30,992 bases of DNA from a virus: IMG/VR virus record IMGVR_UViG_3300047287_000482, positions 1 to 30,992 of that record, one strand, 5' to 3'. The translations under genes were made by a program, and so were the position numbers. Below, one piece after another: positions 20,405-28,851 of the stretch (position 1 is its first letter; every line of letters starts with the position of its first letter). The notes under the pieces are model-generated. The model made no database searches. It had not been told where the DNA came from and was given only the letters and a program-made list of their open reading frames with translations.

Positions 20405-20788
20405 CTACGGACGCTGGTGTTGGGGCAGTTCCTGTTGCTGGAGGGCCTCCCGATTGAGGCCGACCCCCACCAGGGCGAGGACAGAGATGATCACGGCAAG
20501 CCAGGCGACGAGTTGGCCGGCGGACCATTGCGCGACGGCGGTGCCGCCCCGGCGGCTGGCGTCGGATGTGATCAGGCTGTCGACCTTCTTCGAGAGCGCG
20601 GCGATGTGCGCTGAGGTGACCATGTTCCGTTCGAGCTCGACCTGGCGCTGTTCAAGGCGCTCGACGCGGGTCATGAACGCCGCGGTGCCGGTCTGACTCT
20701 GGCTGATGGAGTTCTGGAGGCCAACAATCAGGCCCTCCAGTCTTCCAAGCCGGTCTACGACCGTCAGCATCGCGTCGGGGTCGTTCAT
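20405..20788 (-). CDS. XhlA-like coiled-coil membrane protein, holin candidate
   Basis: A 127-residue protein. Residues about 10-75 form a coiled coil (TVVDRLGRLEGLIVGLQN, RVERLEQRQVELERNM, SKKVDSLI), then one membrane segment at about 93-111 (LVAWLAVIISVLALVGVGL) and a short polar tail. This is the layout of hemolysin XhlA-type proteins, which act with or as holins in phage lysis. The start at ATG 20788 excludes an upstream basic shadow sequence. The bases just before the ATG contain CTCGGGG instead of a Shine-Dalgarno. Lysis function is inferred from topology only; a structural coiled-coil protein is the alternative. Confidence 0.68.
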   Translation of the reverse strand: MNDPDAMLTVVDRLGRLEGLIVGLQNSISQSQTGTAAFMTRVERLEQRQVELERNMVTSAHIAALSKKVDSLITSDASRRGGTAVAQWSAGQLVAWLAVIISVLALVGVGLNREALQQQELPQHQRP

Positions 20789-20844
20789 CGGGCTCGGGGG
20801 GTCCTCATCGAGGTTACCTGGGGTGAGATTTGCATTTGTGGATC

Positions 20845-20991
20845 TCAGCGGCCCTGGCCGCGGTACTTCTTGCGCCCGCGGCGGCGGGGCTTGGAGTGCT
20901 GGCCGTCGCCGATGGAGGTGCTCTTGGGAGGGCCGGGCTTGAAGGTGAGCTGACGGAGGCCGGAGATGCCTGTCTTCGATTTGGTGGCCAT
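20845..20991 (-). CDS. 48-residue basic phage protein
   Basis: A short reading frame of 48 codons from ATG 20991 to TGA 20845. The C-terminus is very basic and ends in RGRKKYRGQGR, a KPYRGQGK-like ending that I know from many small phage proteins in structural regions, which argues that it is real despite its size. The middle is Gly/Pro/Ser-rich with no predicted fold. It lies 5 bases downstream of the LamG-like fibre gene and 56 bases before the holin candidate. Function is unknown; nucleic-acid or capsid association is possible from charge alone. Confidence 0.7.
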   Translation of the reverse strand: MATKSKTGISGLRQLTFKPGPPKSTSIGDGQHSKPRRRGRKKYRGQGR

Positions 20992-20996
20992 GGTGT

Positions 20997-21773
20997 TCAG
21001 ACAAGGGTGAGATCCCACTTGCGGGCCAGGTAAGCCTGAAGACTGGTTCTGTTTTCAGAGCTGAGAACAGAGGAAAATGCCACTACTTCTCCGATGAGGC
21101 CACCCCAGCCACGACCGGAGTTGGTGCGGTCCATTCCGATTTGGAATCCGGCGGTTGAGGTGACAGGAGTTAGTTCGTTGATCGTCTTTAGGCGTAGCAG
21201 AGACCTGTTGTTGATGCCGGGAAGGACTCCTCCGCTAACAACGTTTGTTGAACCGTTGTTCAAGTAGACAGCGTTAAAATCAGAGAACAGGCCGGTGCCG
21301 CCGCTACTGCCGTCAACTTGCCAGCTGCTACCGGTCGTACCTGTGATCAATCCGCTGAAGTTGGGGAAAGTAGATCCGTAGTTGGCGTCCAGTACGATGT
21401 AGACATCGTAGAAAGACGTTGAAGTTGTACTGGTATTACGGAGGTAGTTGCTGTGGTTGGCTGTTCCCCAGTCACAACACGGAAGACCGTTGCTCCACGT
21501 TCCTTGAGTCGGACCGGTTGTGGATTTTGTCAGTGTCCACCCACGAGAACCTTTGTCGGTTATCTGACTTATCTGAGTCGATGAAAGCGTAATGGTTGAT
21601 GTGTCAGCAAAGTCATACCACAACACTGGGTTGAGTAGGGGTATGGGGTTCTGTCCCGCCCACTGGGTGAAGCGCTGCCTACTATATATATGCTCAGTGT
21701 TCCAAACACCAGGCAAGCTAGTAAGTAGCCAATTAGGTTTGGTGCCGAGATAGCCCCCTTCTAAGCGTTTCAC
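20997..21773 (-). CDS. tail fibre protein with LamG-like domain
   Basis: A 258-residue protein. The first 45 residues (GGYLGTKPNW, SLPGVWNTEH) are of the type seen at the start of many phage fibre genes, ending in GVW and then QRFTQW. From about residue 50 there is a concanavalin/laminin-G-like jelly roll: LWYDFADTSTITLSSTQ, ITDKGSRGWTL, then GLIGEVVAFSSVLS and LQAYLARKWDL at the end, the classical finish of such domains. It begins with GTG overlapping the previous stop (GTGA). Sugar or surface-polymer binding is inferred from the fold. GC is low, around 48-50%, as in neighbouring fibre genes. Confidence 0.77.
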   Translation of the reverse strand: MKRLEGGYLGTKPNWLLTSLPGVWNTEHIYSRQRFTQWAGQNPIPLLNPVLWYDFADTSTITLSSTQISQITDKGSRGWTLTKSTTGPTQGTWSNGLPCCDWGTANHSNYLRNTSTTSTSFYDVYIVLDANYGSTFPNFSGLITGTTGSSWQVDGSSGGTGLFSDFNAVYLNNGSTNVVSGGVLPGINNRSLLRLKTINELTPVTSTAGFQIGMDRTNSGRGWGGLIGEVVAFSSVLSSENRTSLQAYLARKWDLTLV

Positions 21774-22129
21774 GAAATATCCTCGTAGCTAATGATGAGG
21801 TCGATCTTGGCTGTCGTGCTGCTCTTGGCGTAAATGGCATCACCTTCTTCGAGGTAGAGATAATCTTCTTTGGAGGCTACAATTATGCTGGCTTTTGCTG
21901 GAATGCTAATTCCGTAAGCGATGTAGGTATGAGCAGAGCTGCGGTACACAGTCACATCAATATCCATGATGCTACTGCTATCGATATTTGCGGCGCGAAT
22001 TACGTTGACCTTAAGCAGTTTTCCGCTAGCAGCGCTGTTCGTCAGTGCAGCTGCCAGCGTCCCCGTGCAGTTGTAGACGGCTGTCTTTCCTGTAATCGTG
22101 GTTGGCGTCTTGAGGTTGGGGGCGGCCAT
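21770..22129 (-). CDS. small virion-associated protein
   Basis: A 119-residue beta-rich protein, starting at ATG 22129. The first part (TPTTITGKTAVYNCTGTLAA) is followed by KLLKVNVIRAANI, DIDVTVYRSSA, and a cupin-like end KEDYLYLEEGDAIYAKS. The pattern resembles short structural proteins common near the fibre genes of marine and freshwater phages, which decorate virions. Its stop overlaps the start of the LamG-like fibre gene, so the two are coupled. Function is not shown by any motif. Confidence 0.7.
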   Translation of the reverse strand: MAAPNLKTPTTITGKTAVYNCTGTLAAALTNSAASGKLLKVNVIRAANIDSSSIMDIDVTVYRSSAHTYIAYGISIPAKASIIVASKEDYLYLEEGDAIYAKSSTTAKIDLIISYEDIS

Positions 22130-22189
22130 GGACGCTCAGGATCTGGGCAAGCCTATCCACAGCGGGGGCAATCGCCAAACCAGAGGCGC

Positions 22190-22927
22190 CTAGCTGGCCC
22201 ACCAGTCGGTATAGACCAGTTCTTCCCATCCGTAAGACTGGGTGGTCCATACAGACCAATAGTTCGAGTCTGCGGGCGGGACGTAGGCAATGGGAACTAC
22301 AGAAACAACGATTCCTTCAAATTTACTACCATTCATGCCACTTACAAGGAAGTCCTGTAGTGTTGTCGTTGTATCGTTCTGGATGAACCCCAAGGTGACA
22401 GGATAGCCACTGTCTTTGACAAATATCTTCTTGTCTATATTGGTGACACTCCAGTTAATACTGCTTCTCAAAGAAGCTGCGAAGCCTACGATGTTTGCGG
22501 GTAAAGAGTCTGTTGTGATTGACAGGTTGACCGAGGATGGCGAGCTACGAGAGGCGTATGTGAATTTTTCGTATTTGGCGTTTCTATAAACGACTGTCAT
22601 GGCTCTCAAGTAGCCTGAATCAGATGTATTCAGTTTGTAAGACACGGCTCCCGCCAAGGTCGCTATGTTATATGCAAAGTACAGATTTGGAGCATCGTTA
22701 GCATCTTTGATCTCTGTAACCGGCCTGTTTGTGCAGGACCATGTGAGGTTATTGGAGGGGGAGTCTGAGCCGCTGGCGAAGACAAGGACGAGATCACCGA
22801 CTTGTGTCGCGCTCGGGGTTTGAATCGTTATGGAGTTAGCGTACCCTACAGAACTCTTGTTAGAGCCGACGTACATTGGCCCAGAAGCGCTGATGCCGCC
22901 GTAGAAAAGAAGCGCCTGACTTGTCAC
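22190..22927 (-). CDS. fibre-like appendage protein
   Basis: A 245-residue protein starting with GTG at 22927, which overlaps the upstream stop (GTGA). It is Ser/Thr/Asn-rich, strand-rich and has few charged residues. Blocks such as TQVGDLVLVFASGSD, YFAYNIATLAGAVSYKL and VVYRNAKY repeat a beta-sandwich rhythm found in phage appendage proteins. It ends in Trp/Tyr-rich sequence (YWSVWTTQSYGWEELVYTDW), which resembles the insertion tails of fibre tips. No enzymatic motif. Probably part of the receptor-binding apparatus. Base composition is low in GC, like the adjoining fibre genes. Confidence 0.7.
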   Translation of the reverse strand: MTSQALLFYGGISASGPMYVGSNKSSVGYANSITIQTPSATQVGDLVLVFASGSDSPSNNLTWSCTNRPVTEIKDANDAPNLYFAYNIATLAGAVSYKLNTSDSGYLRAMTVVYRNAKYEKFTYASRSSPSSVNLSITTDSLPANIVGFAASLRSSINWSVTNIDKKIFVKDSGYPVTLGFIQNDTTTTLQDFLVSGMNGSKFEGIVVSVVPIAYVPPADSNYWSVWTTQSYGWEELVYTDWWAS

Positions 22928-23700
22928 GACAGTCCAGCTCCGCTAATCACAAAAGTATTGGAGCCTACGCATAGAATTGTGCATATGCCTCTAGTGGCCA
23001 GAGTGAAACTGGCTTTTGCTGTCGATTGTCCAGGGAAGTAGGCAGTGACGGCTGTTGTGGTAATGGTCTGACTTGTTGCTGAGTTGTTGAACACCGTGAC
23101 TGGATCGCCGACGGAGAAAATACTCGCTGGGATGGTGATTCCCCCTGTCGTGGTGGAGATGTGTTTGCCTGCATCCGCTGCCTGCAGGGTGTAGGCCGAT
23201 GTCTGGGCGTTTTGTGGGATCGACCGGAGGTTTCCCTTGGAATCCGAGACCGTGGAGGAGCTGGTCACGGTCCCGGAGAAGGTGCCGCCGCTCTTGGGCA
23301 TGTAGGTGGTTGCCAGGTAGGCCGGAGTCACGGCCTTGAGGGTGTCGGTCCCGGTGGTGACTTCTGTCTGCGAGGCGATCTGGATCTTGCCCTTGACGCT
23401 CTCGGTGGCGTCGGGAGTGGTGGAGCTGGCGCTGCCGACGTAGGTGCGGACCCAGGCCGTGCTCGGGATGCGGTTGCTGTCGTCGGACGAGCTCGGGACG
23501 GCATCTGAGGTGAGCTGCGGGGCCCCGCGCAACCGCACGTTGGTGGGGTCGACCGTGGCGGTGGTGTAGGTGCCGGTCACATTCCCGAGGGCGCCGGCCA
23601 GGTACTCCAACAGCGAGCCCATGGCGGTGCGGAACTGCTCGCGGGTGACCGCGACGTTGTCCATGCTCGTCGACTGCCCTTTGGAGGGAAGGTTGGCCAT
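22924..23700 (-). CDS. tail fibre protein with lambda Stf-like repeat
   Basis: A 258-residue fibre protein. Residues about 12-40 are a helical anchor (TREQFRTAMGSLLEYLAG). The middle has the phage fibre repeat SVKGKIQIASQTEVTTGTD ... AVTPAYLAT (about 100-130), followed by YMPKSGGTFSGTVT, the stereotyped unit of lambda Stf/T4-like side tail fibres. The C-terminus reads DAGKHISTTTGGITIPAS and a final beta domain ending FVISG, as in short tail-fibre tips. ATG 23700. It follows J in the operon with a 41-base gap, the position of lambda stf. The N-terminal half is GC-rich and the C-terminal half AT-rich, matching exchange of tips. Confidence 0.82.
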   Translation of the reverse strand: MANLPSKGQSTSMDNVAVTREQFRTAMGSLLEYLAGALGNVTGTYTTATVDPTNVRLRGAPQLTSDAVPSSSDDSNRIPSTAWVRTYVGSASSTTPDATESVKGKIQIASQTEVTTGTDTLKAVTPAYLATTYMPKSGGTFSGTVTSSSTVSDSKGNLRSIPQNAQTSAYTLQAADAGKHISTTTGGITIPASIFSVGDPVTVFNNSATSQTITTTAVTAYFPGQSTAKASFTLATRGICTILCVGSNTFVISGAGLS

Positions 23701-23741
23701 CGGGTTCGCCTATCGGGGCTTTTTGTGAAGTCTAGGGCTAC

Positions 23742-26700
23742 TCAGTAGCCAGCAACTATGACATCGACAATGCCTGCTACTGCAGATCCTGAGGCGTCGA
23801 TTGTTTGTACTTCGATTGCCGATGCGGTCTTTGAGGTGACGATGGCTGACACTGCATTACCAGGTTGTAGATTATCGTCTTGAACGGTAAGGCTGACGGT
23901 CTTCACAGCACGGAATGTGTCTGTTGGGAAAGTGATCGCCGTCCCTGACGAGCTGATCGACACATCGTTGCTAGTCCAGATCACATCGGGGTAATCAAGG
24001 ATGATTGAGACTGCAGTGACCGTACTCGGGGTTGTGCCGTCGAGGGACGTCATTTCCAGCTTGAGCTCGTAGTACCCGGTCGAGAGCACTTCGTTTGGTG
24101 CGTAGGGGTGCCAGCCGGCGTCGCCGCCGATGGAGGCGCCCAGGTACATGTAGGTCGTGCTCAGGCTGCCGGATCCGTAGAAGGGGTCCGAGCTCGGGGA
24201 CGGGTACATCAGGGCGTCGTTTCCCACGAGGAAGCGGACGAACCAGCGGTAGGTCCCAGTCCCCGTGGTCAAGATCAGGAGCTGCGCATTCGCGGAGAGG
24301 ACATCCACCTGCGTGATGTAGGTGGACAGTGAGGAGCCGCTCGTCTGTTCGAGCTTGTTGCCACCGGTCGTCACCAGGGTGAAGTTTGTGAGGGTCCCCG
24401 GGAACGAGTCTGTGTGGAGGTCGTACTGCTCAACGACGTTCGTGGGGACTGGTTCGCCGATGTTGATGGTTGCGACGGCGTATTCATCTGATTCCCAGCC
24501 TGTGATGTCCTGGCTGCGGATCATTACACACCATGTACCGTAGTCGAAGAGGTTGGTGGCAAACCATGTCTGATCGGCTGAGATACCATCGCTGAACAGT
24601 GAGATGCTGTTCTCCCAGTCAGGTACAGCCCCTTTCCTGTAACGGATGTTGTAGCGGGCGATGTCGTTGACATTGCCCAGGGGCCAGAAGTTGTCGTAGG
24701 GGGTGGTGGGAACCTCCCAGGAGAAGCGTTTCTGGCCGACACGGGACTGGGATCCGCCCTCGGTGACGACGCGGAAATTGCCCGGGGTGGGTGGGACGAT
24801 CTCGCCGCGGCTCACGGTGATGACCTTGTAGCTGGTGCCGGAGAGGCCGGAGACGATGGTCGTCAGGGAGAAGCGGACCTCCCAGTTGCAGACGGCGTGG
24901 AACGGGAAGGCGTAGTAGTCGGCCAGAGGGGCCCGCACCACCTCGTACCAGCCGTCGCCGTCAGGGTCCCGCAAGCCGGCGGCCTCGGTGGAGGTGAGGG
25001 TGCGTTCGGGGCGGGCTTCCAGGAGGACACCGTCGACGAACCCCGGGACGGGGGCGTTGACCTTCCAGGTGTAGAGGTGCGAGCCGGAAGACTGGTTGAG
25101 GTGGACGAGGGTGGCGTTCTCGGTGACGGTGCCGTCGACGGCGATGCGCGAGGCGTTGAGGTTGGGCAGGGGTGAGCTGACCAGCAGGCTTTCCACCTCC
25201 ACCTCATCGGTCCAGGCGCTCTGGGCGCCCACCCGGCTGACCGACAGCATGCGGACTTTGTGGGCAGTGACGGCGGTGTACTGCCTGATGGGGATCTGAA
25301 CGACGGTGTCATCGACGACGTCGACTTCTGTCCAGTAGTCCTCCCAGATGACGGAGCCATCGCTTTGTCGCGTGCCGCCCTGGTACTGCAGCTGATACCC
25401 CCGAGTCTGGATGTCGAAGCCGTTGAGGATGCTGTTGATCAGGGCCGGCGTCCACTCGATGGCGAGCTGGACCGTGCCGTTGTCCCAGATGGTGCGGGCT
25501 CGGGTGATGGTCGGGGGCTCGGGGCTGGCGACCTTGAACAGGTAGGAGTCGCTCTCGTCGAGGGGCGTGCCGAAGTCGACCTTGTCGTAGAGGTCGCTGC
25601 GGTAGCGGAGGGCGGTGATGGCGAAGGTCTTCTCCTGCTCTTCAACCCCGAGGACGCGGAAGGTCTGGGCGGTGCGGGAGGGGACTTCGATCAGCCAGGG
25701 GAAGGTCGCACTCGGGGTGTCGGCGTTGCTGGTGAGTGTGACCGTGTTGTCCGTGATCGAGTCGATGGTGCAGGTCCGCAGTGCCGGGGTGCCGTCGGCC
25801 TCGGAGACCATGAAGGAGAAGGTGGAGCCGTCCCAGCCGCCGGGCGGTTCAGTGGGGGCGGCGTCGAGGACGATCTCGGTGGCGGAGGTGACGGAGGCGA
25901 TGCGGCCCCCCATGCGGGCGGCGGCTTTGGTGGGGTCGGCGATCTTGATGACGTCCCCGGGGCGGATGGCGCTGCCGATCTCGTTGGTGCGGAAGGTGAC
26001 GGTGTCGTCGAGCAGCTTCTCAGAGAGGAGGGCCCAGTTGGCGGCGCGGAGAGCCTGGCCCCGGGTGGTGACGCCCAGGAGGCGGAGGTCGAGGGAGCGG
26101 TAGCCGTAGCGGCGCAGGCCCTCCTCGTCGTAGACGATCTCGGTGCGGGGGTCGTAGTTGTTGTCGGGGTCGTCCCAGGAGGTGATGACCGCGGTGTGGC
26201 GGGCCCGTTTTGCGGGGCCGGCGTAGCTGAAGTTGCCGGCACTGACGCCGCCGTCTTCGCTGACGTCCTCGATGGTGTTGGCTTCCGAGAAGGTGTAGAC
26301 GGCGTCGCGGGGCGCATCGTTGACGGCGATGACGCTGCCGCCGGCGTAGTAGAGGAGGCCGCGGAAGATGGAGGAGAGCTGCTGCAGCACCGTCCAGGCT
26401 TCTTCCCCTGACTGCAGGAGGACGTTGCTGGTGAAGCGGGGCTCGTAGGTGCCGGCTGGCGTTGCTGCAGGAACCAGTTGGTCGCAGTATTGGGCGATTT
26501 GGTACAGGCTCCACTTGTCTACTAGGCTCGTCTCGATGTAATCACCGAGGCCGAAGCGTGCGTTGAGCATCAAGTCCCGCAGGATCCAGGCGGGGTTGTT
26601 GGTGTAGGCCGTCTTGAACGTGCCGTTCCAAGTGCCGGAGTAGGTACGGGTGGTCGGGTCGTAGTTTGTCGGTACTTCGATGCGCCGGCCCTTCATGTCA

Positions 26701-27482
26701 ATGCTGACATCGGGGATGGAAGAGTATTGGCTGGCGCTGATGCCGACGCTCAGGACTGAGCTGTGGGGGTAGCTCAGCTTCTGGTTGAGGAGTAGAACGA
26801 CGGAGGAAAAGTAAAAGGCTGTGCTGTAAACATTGATGTCCGAGCTGGCGTTCCTGACTTCGTCGTCGGCGGTCAGCCGCTCGACTTCGATGACCCAGGG
26901 GGAGGGACCTTGAAGTTCAAACTCATACTGTTGCTGGAACTGACCGCTGAAGCGGCTTTCGAGATTTCTGGTATCTGCTGTTCGGACGACTCCGTTGTTG
27001 TCTGTGTAGCGGATGACATAGGAAACCTCGGCCTTCTCCTGGCCTGTATCCTTATTGTCTCGGGTCAAAGCGCTGTGTGTGATGAGGACCCGAGCTCGGT
27101 AGTTGCCTTCGGGGTCGTCTGCCGTGACGGCTTGGGTGACAGGGAGGGACTTCCTGACGAGCTTGTTGACGTTGATCGTCGCGGCGACGCGGCCGAAACC
27201 GGGTACACCTGACTGCAGGGAGGCGGATCGGCCGTAACTGAAGACTAGATCCTTGGGTTTGGGCTGGACCTTGCTGTTGACGCTTAGGGGAGTGTTGTCT
27301 AGGTAGATCGACTTCTCCAGACCGCTCTTGGTGTTGCCGTGTGCGGGACCTTCGACCTCACCCTCGCAGAGCAGGAACTGGATCTGCGCGAATGAGATGG
27401 ATTTGAGTTTGGGGTCGTCGTCCCTGAGCTGGGGGCTGCTGGATTCCTGCGCACCACCGCCGGCGCCGTAGAGGTGCTTCAT
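23742..27482 (-). CDS. J: tail tip / host specificity protein J
   Basis: A 1246-residue homologue of lambda J, the central tail-tip protein (lambda J is 1132). The start (GAGGGAQESSSPQLRDDDPKL in part, then SISFAQIQFLLCEGEVEGP) is diagnostic, as is LDNTPL with the SFGRSAS-like FSYGRSASLQSGVPGF after it. The middle contains the baseplate-hub-like region with ARFGLGDYIE and WTVLQQLSSIFRGLLYYAGG. Residues about 640-1000 hold fibronectin-III-like domains, and the last 200 a beta-rich receptor-facing end. The ATG overlaps the I stop (TGATG). The last part of the gene (3' end, about 23750-24100) has lower GC than the hub, consistent with faster change at the host-contact end. Confidence 0.93.
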   Translation of the reverse strand: MKHLYGAGGGAQESSSPQLRDDDPKLKSISFAQIQFLLCEGEVEGPAHGNTKSGLEKSIYLDNTPLSVNSKVQPKPKDLVFSYGRSASLQSGVPGFGRVAATINVNKLVRKSLPVTQAVTADDPEGNYRARVLITHSALTRDNKDTGQEKAEVSYVIRYTDNNGVVRTADTRNLESRFSGQFQQQYEFELQGPSPWVIEVERLTADDEVRNASSDINVYSTAFYFSSVVLLLNQKLSYPHSSVLSVGISASQYSSIPDVSIDMKGRRIEVPTNYDPTTRTYSGTWNGTFKTAYTNNPAWILRDLMLNARFGLGDYIETSLVDKWSLYQIAQYCDQLVPAATPAGTYEPRFTSNVLLQSGEEAWTVLQQLSSIFRGLLYYAGGSVIAVNDAPRDAVYTFSEANTIEDVSEDGGVSAGNFSYAGPAKRARHTAVITSWDDPDNNYDPRTEIVYDEEGLRRYGYRSLDLRLLGVTTRGQALRAANWALLSEKLLDDTVTFRTNEIGSAIRPGDVIKIADPTKAAARMGGRIASVTSATEIVLDAAPTEPPGGWDGSTFSFMVSEADGTPALRTCTIDSITDNTVTLTSNADTPSATFPWLIEVPSRTAQTFRVLGVEEQEKTFAITALRYRSDLYDKVDFGTPLDESDSYLFKVASPEPPTITRARTIWDNGTVQLAIEWTPALINSILNGFDIQTRGYQLQYQGGTRQSDGSVIWEDYWTEVDVVDDTVVQIPIRQYTAVTAHKVRMLSVSRVGAQSAWTDEVEVESLLVSSPLPNLNASRIAVDGTVTENATLVHLNQSSGSHLYTWKVNAPVPGFVDGVLLEARPERTLTSTEAAGLRDPDGDGWYEVVRAPLADYYAFPFHAVCNWEVRFSLTTIVSGLSGTSYKVITVSRGEIVPPTPGNFRVVTEGGSQSRVGQKRFSWEVPTTPYDNFWPLGNVNDIARYNIRYRKGAVPDWENSISLFSDGISADQTWFATNLFDYGTWCVMIRSQDITGWESDEYAVATINIGEPVPTNVVEQYDLHTDSFPGTLTNFTLVTTGGNKLEQTSGSSLSTYITQVDVLSANAQLLILTTGTGTYRWFVRFLVGNDALMYPSPSSDPFYGSGSLSTTYMYLGASIGGDAGWHPYAPNEVLSTGYYELKLEMTSLDGTTPSTVTAVSIILDYPDVIWTSNDVSISSSGTAITFPTDTFRAVKTVSLTVQDDNLQPGNAVSAIVTSKTASAIEVQTIDASGSAVAGIVDVIVAGY

Positions 27483-28150
27483 CAGAGATCGTCCTCGTTG
27501 ACATAGCCGAGGAGGCCGACCGTGCCGCCGGTGTTGATGTCTCGTTTCGTCTGTATGGAGAGGTCGAAGCTGATCACCCTCGGGGAACGGACACGGCGCT
27601 GTCCGTACAGGACGGGGACGACTTCGCCGAAACCACCGTCATTGGAGTTGCGGGTGAAGAGGTTGGACTGGGTCGGGTCGCCTGTGGTGGGTTTCTTGGG
27701 GGTGGGGGTGATGAGCTGGGCCACCCCGCCCAGCAGGAGGCCGACGCCGATCAGGCCCATACTGATGGAGCTGATGCCGCCGCTCAGGACGCCGGCCAAG
27801 GCAGTGGTGCCGAAGCTGACGAAGCTCAGGGCAATCAAGGCGACCCCGAGGATGATCTGGAAGATGGACCCGGTGTTGCCGCCGGCGCCTTGGACGAGGG
27901 GGGCGAAGACGATGGTGGAGGCGCTGGTTTCGCGCTGCAGCTCTTCGGCGGCGATGCCGCGGGAATCGTCGGTGATGACGCGCCAAACCACCCCCTGGTC
28001 GTGCTGATTCAGCACCCAGGCTTGGAAGGAGGGGTAGAGGACGCAGAGGGCCCGCACAGCCTCGGCTGGGCTATTGACAGCCAGGCGGTGGATGCGCCCG
28101 AAGGTCCGCCCCGCAGCACCCAGGAGCTTGACCGTGATCAGGCGTTCCAC
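27482..28150 (-). CDS. I: tail assembly protein I
   Basis: A homologue of lambda tail assembly protein I, needed to start the tail tip. The N-terminal ubiquitin-like part shows ITVKLLGAAGRTFGRIHRL and a SPAEAVRALCVLYPSFQAW segment; a glycine-rich hydrophobic stretch follows (about 100-150, IFQIILGVALIALSFVSFG and GLIGVGLLLGGVAQLI), and the end has VPVLYGQRRVRSPRVIS. I use GTG at 28150 (222 residues). A GTG at 28174 in frame adds eight residues and a larger overlap with K; family alignment favours the shorter. Stop and J start share one base. Order K-I-J is as in lambda. Confidence 0.87.
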   Translation of the reverse strand: MERLITVKLLGAAGRTFGRIHRLAVNSPAEAVRALCVLYPSFQAWVLNQHDQGVVWRVITDDSRGIAAEELQRETSASTIVFAPLVQGAGGNTGSIFQIILGVALIALSFVSFGTTALAGVLSGGISSISMGLIGVGLLLGGVAQLITPTPKKPTTGDPTQSNLFTRNSNDGGFGEVVPVLYGQRRVRSPRVISFDLSIQTKRDINTGGTVGLLGYVNEDDL

Positions 28151-28851
28151 AGCTGATGAGGGCGGATGATGCACTTTACGTGCTCTTTCCAGTAGGGCGA
28201 AAAGCGGTCGAGTCGGCTTTTCTTCTGTGCTAAATGGTGCAGGAATGTTGTTGTTGAGTTGAAGACGCCGATGTGATCGATGTGGTTTGGGTATTGCCCG
28301 AGGTTGAAGCAGATGATGTCGCCCGTTCTGTAGTTGTCATCAGTGACTTCTACGCCCTGATTGTGGGCCTCGTTGTCGAAGGGAACGAACTCGGGGGTGT
28401 CCCACTCGCCCCAGGGGCCCCGCTGCCAGGTCGGCATGGTCACCCCGAGGTCGGAGAGGAAGTCGCTGACCAGGGAGTAGCAGTCGTAGAGGCCGTAGAC
28501 GAAGGGGCGGCCGATGAAGGGGGCGACGACCCCGGGGTTGGCCTGGCTGAAGGTGTCGGTGGCGAGGCAGAAGACGGCCCAGGGGAGGGAGTCGGTGCGC
28601 ATCACCGTCTGGTCGGCGGGGCTGAAGTCGGGCTCGGTGATGTGGGAGTGCCAGACGCCGGCGATCCCGAGGTCGTCGTAGGCGGCGTAGTCCTCGGGGG
28701 CGATCGAGAAGAAGTTGCGGGGGTCGGCGGCGGCGTTAGGCACCTGGGCCACGTCCCCGGAGGTGAGGACGAAGCCGCAGGTCTCGACCTCGGGGGTGGA
28801 GCAGGCGAGGCGGCGGATGGCGTTCTGTTGGCTGATGGTCAACCAGTTCAT
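28138..28851 (-). CDS. K: tail assembly protein K (JAMM + NlpC/P60)
   Basis: A 237-residue two-domain peptidase of the tail tip. The N-terminal MPN/JAMM domain has E23 (ETCGF), H68 and H70 in WHSH, S77 and D80 (HxH-x6-S-x2-D), so its zinc site is complete. The C-terminal NlpC/P60 domain has C124 (LYDCYS) and H193 (DHIGV). Lambda K is a tail-assembly protein with the same domain pair; local cell-wall cleavage at infection is a plausible extra role. The ATG at 28851 is coupled to the L stop (TAATG), and the 3' end overlaps I by 13 bases. Confidence 0.92.
   Translation of the reverse strand: MNWLTISQQNAIRRLACSTPEVETCGFVLTSGDVAQVPNAAADPRNFFSIAPEDYAAYDDLGIAGVWHSHITEPDFSPADQTVMRTDSLPWAVFCLATDTFSQANPGVVAPFIGRPFVYGLYDCYSLVSDFLSDLGVTMPTWQRGPWGEWDTPEFVPFDNEAHNQGVEVTDDNYRTGDIICFNLGQYPNHIDHIGVFNSTTTFLHHLAQKKSRLDRFSPYWKEHVKCIIRPHQLWNA

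Noticed and set aside
25260-26411. 383-residue plus-strand reading frame inside J
   Set aside because: It is Gly/Val/Asp/Glu-rich, as is typical for the reverse of GC-rich coding sequence, and J is certain on the other strand.
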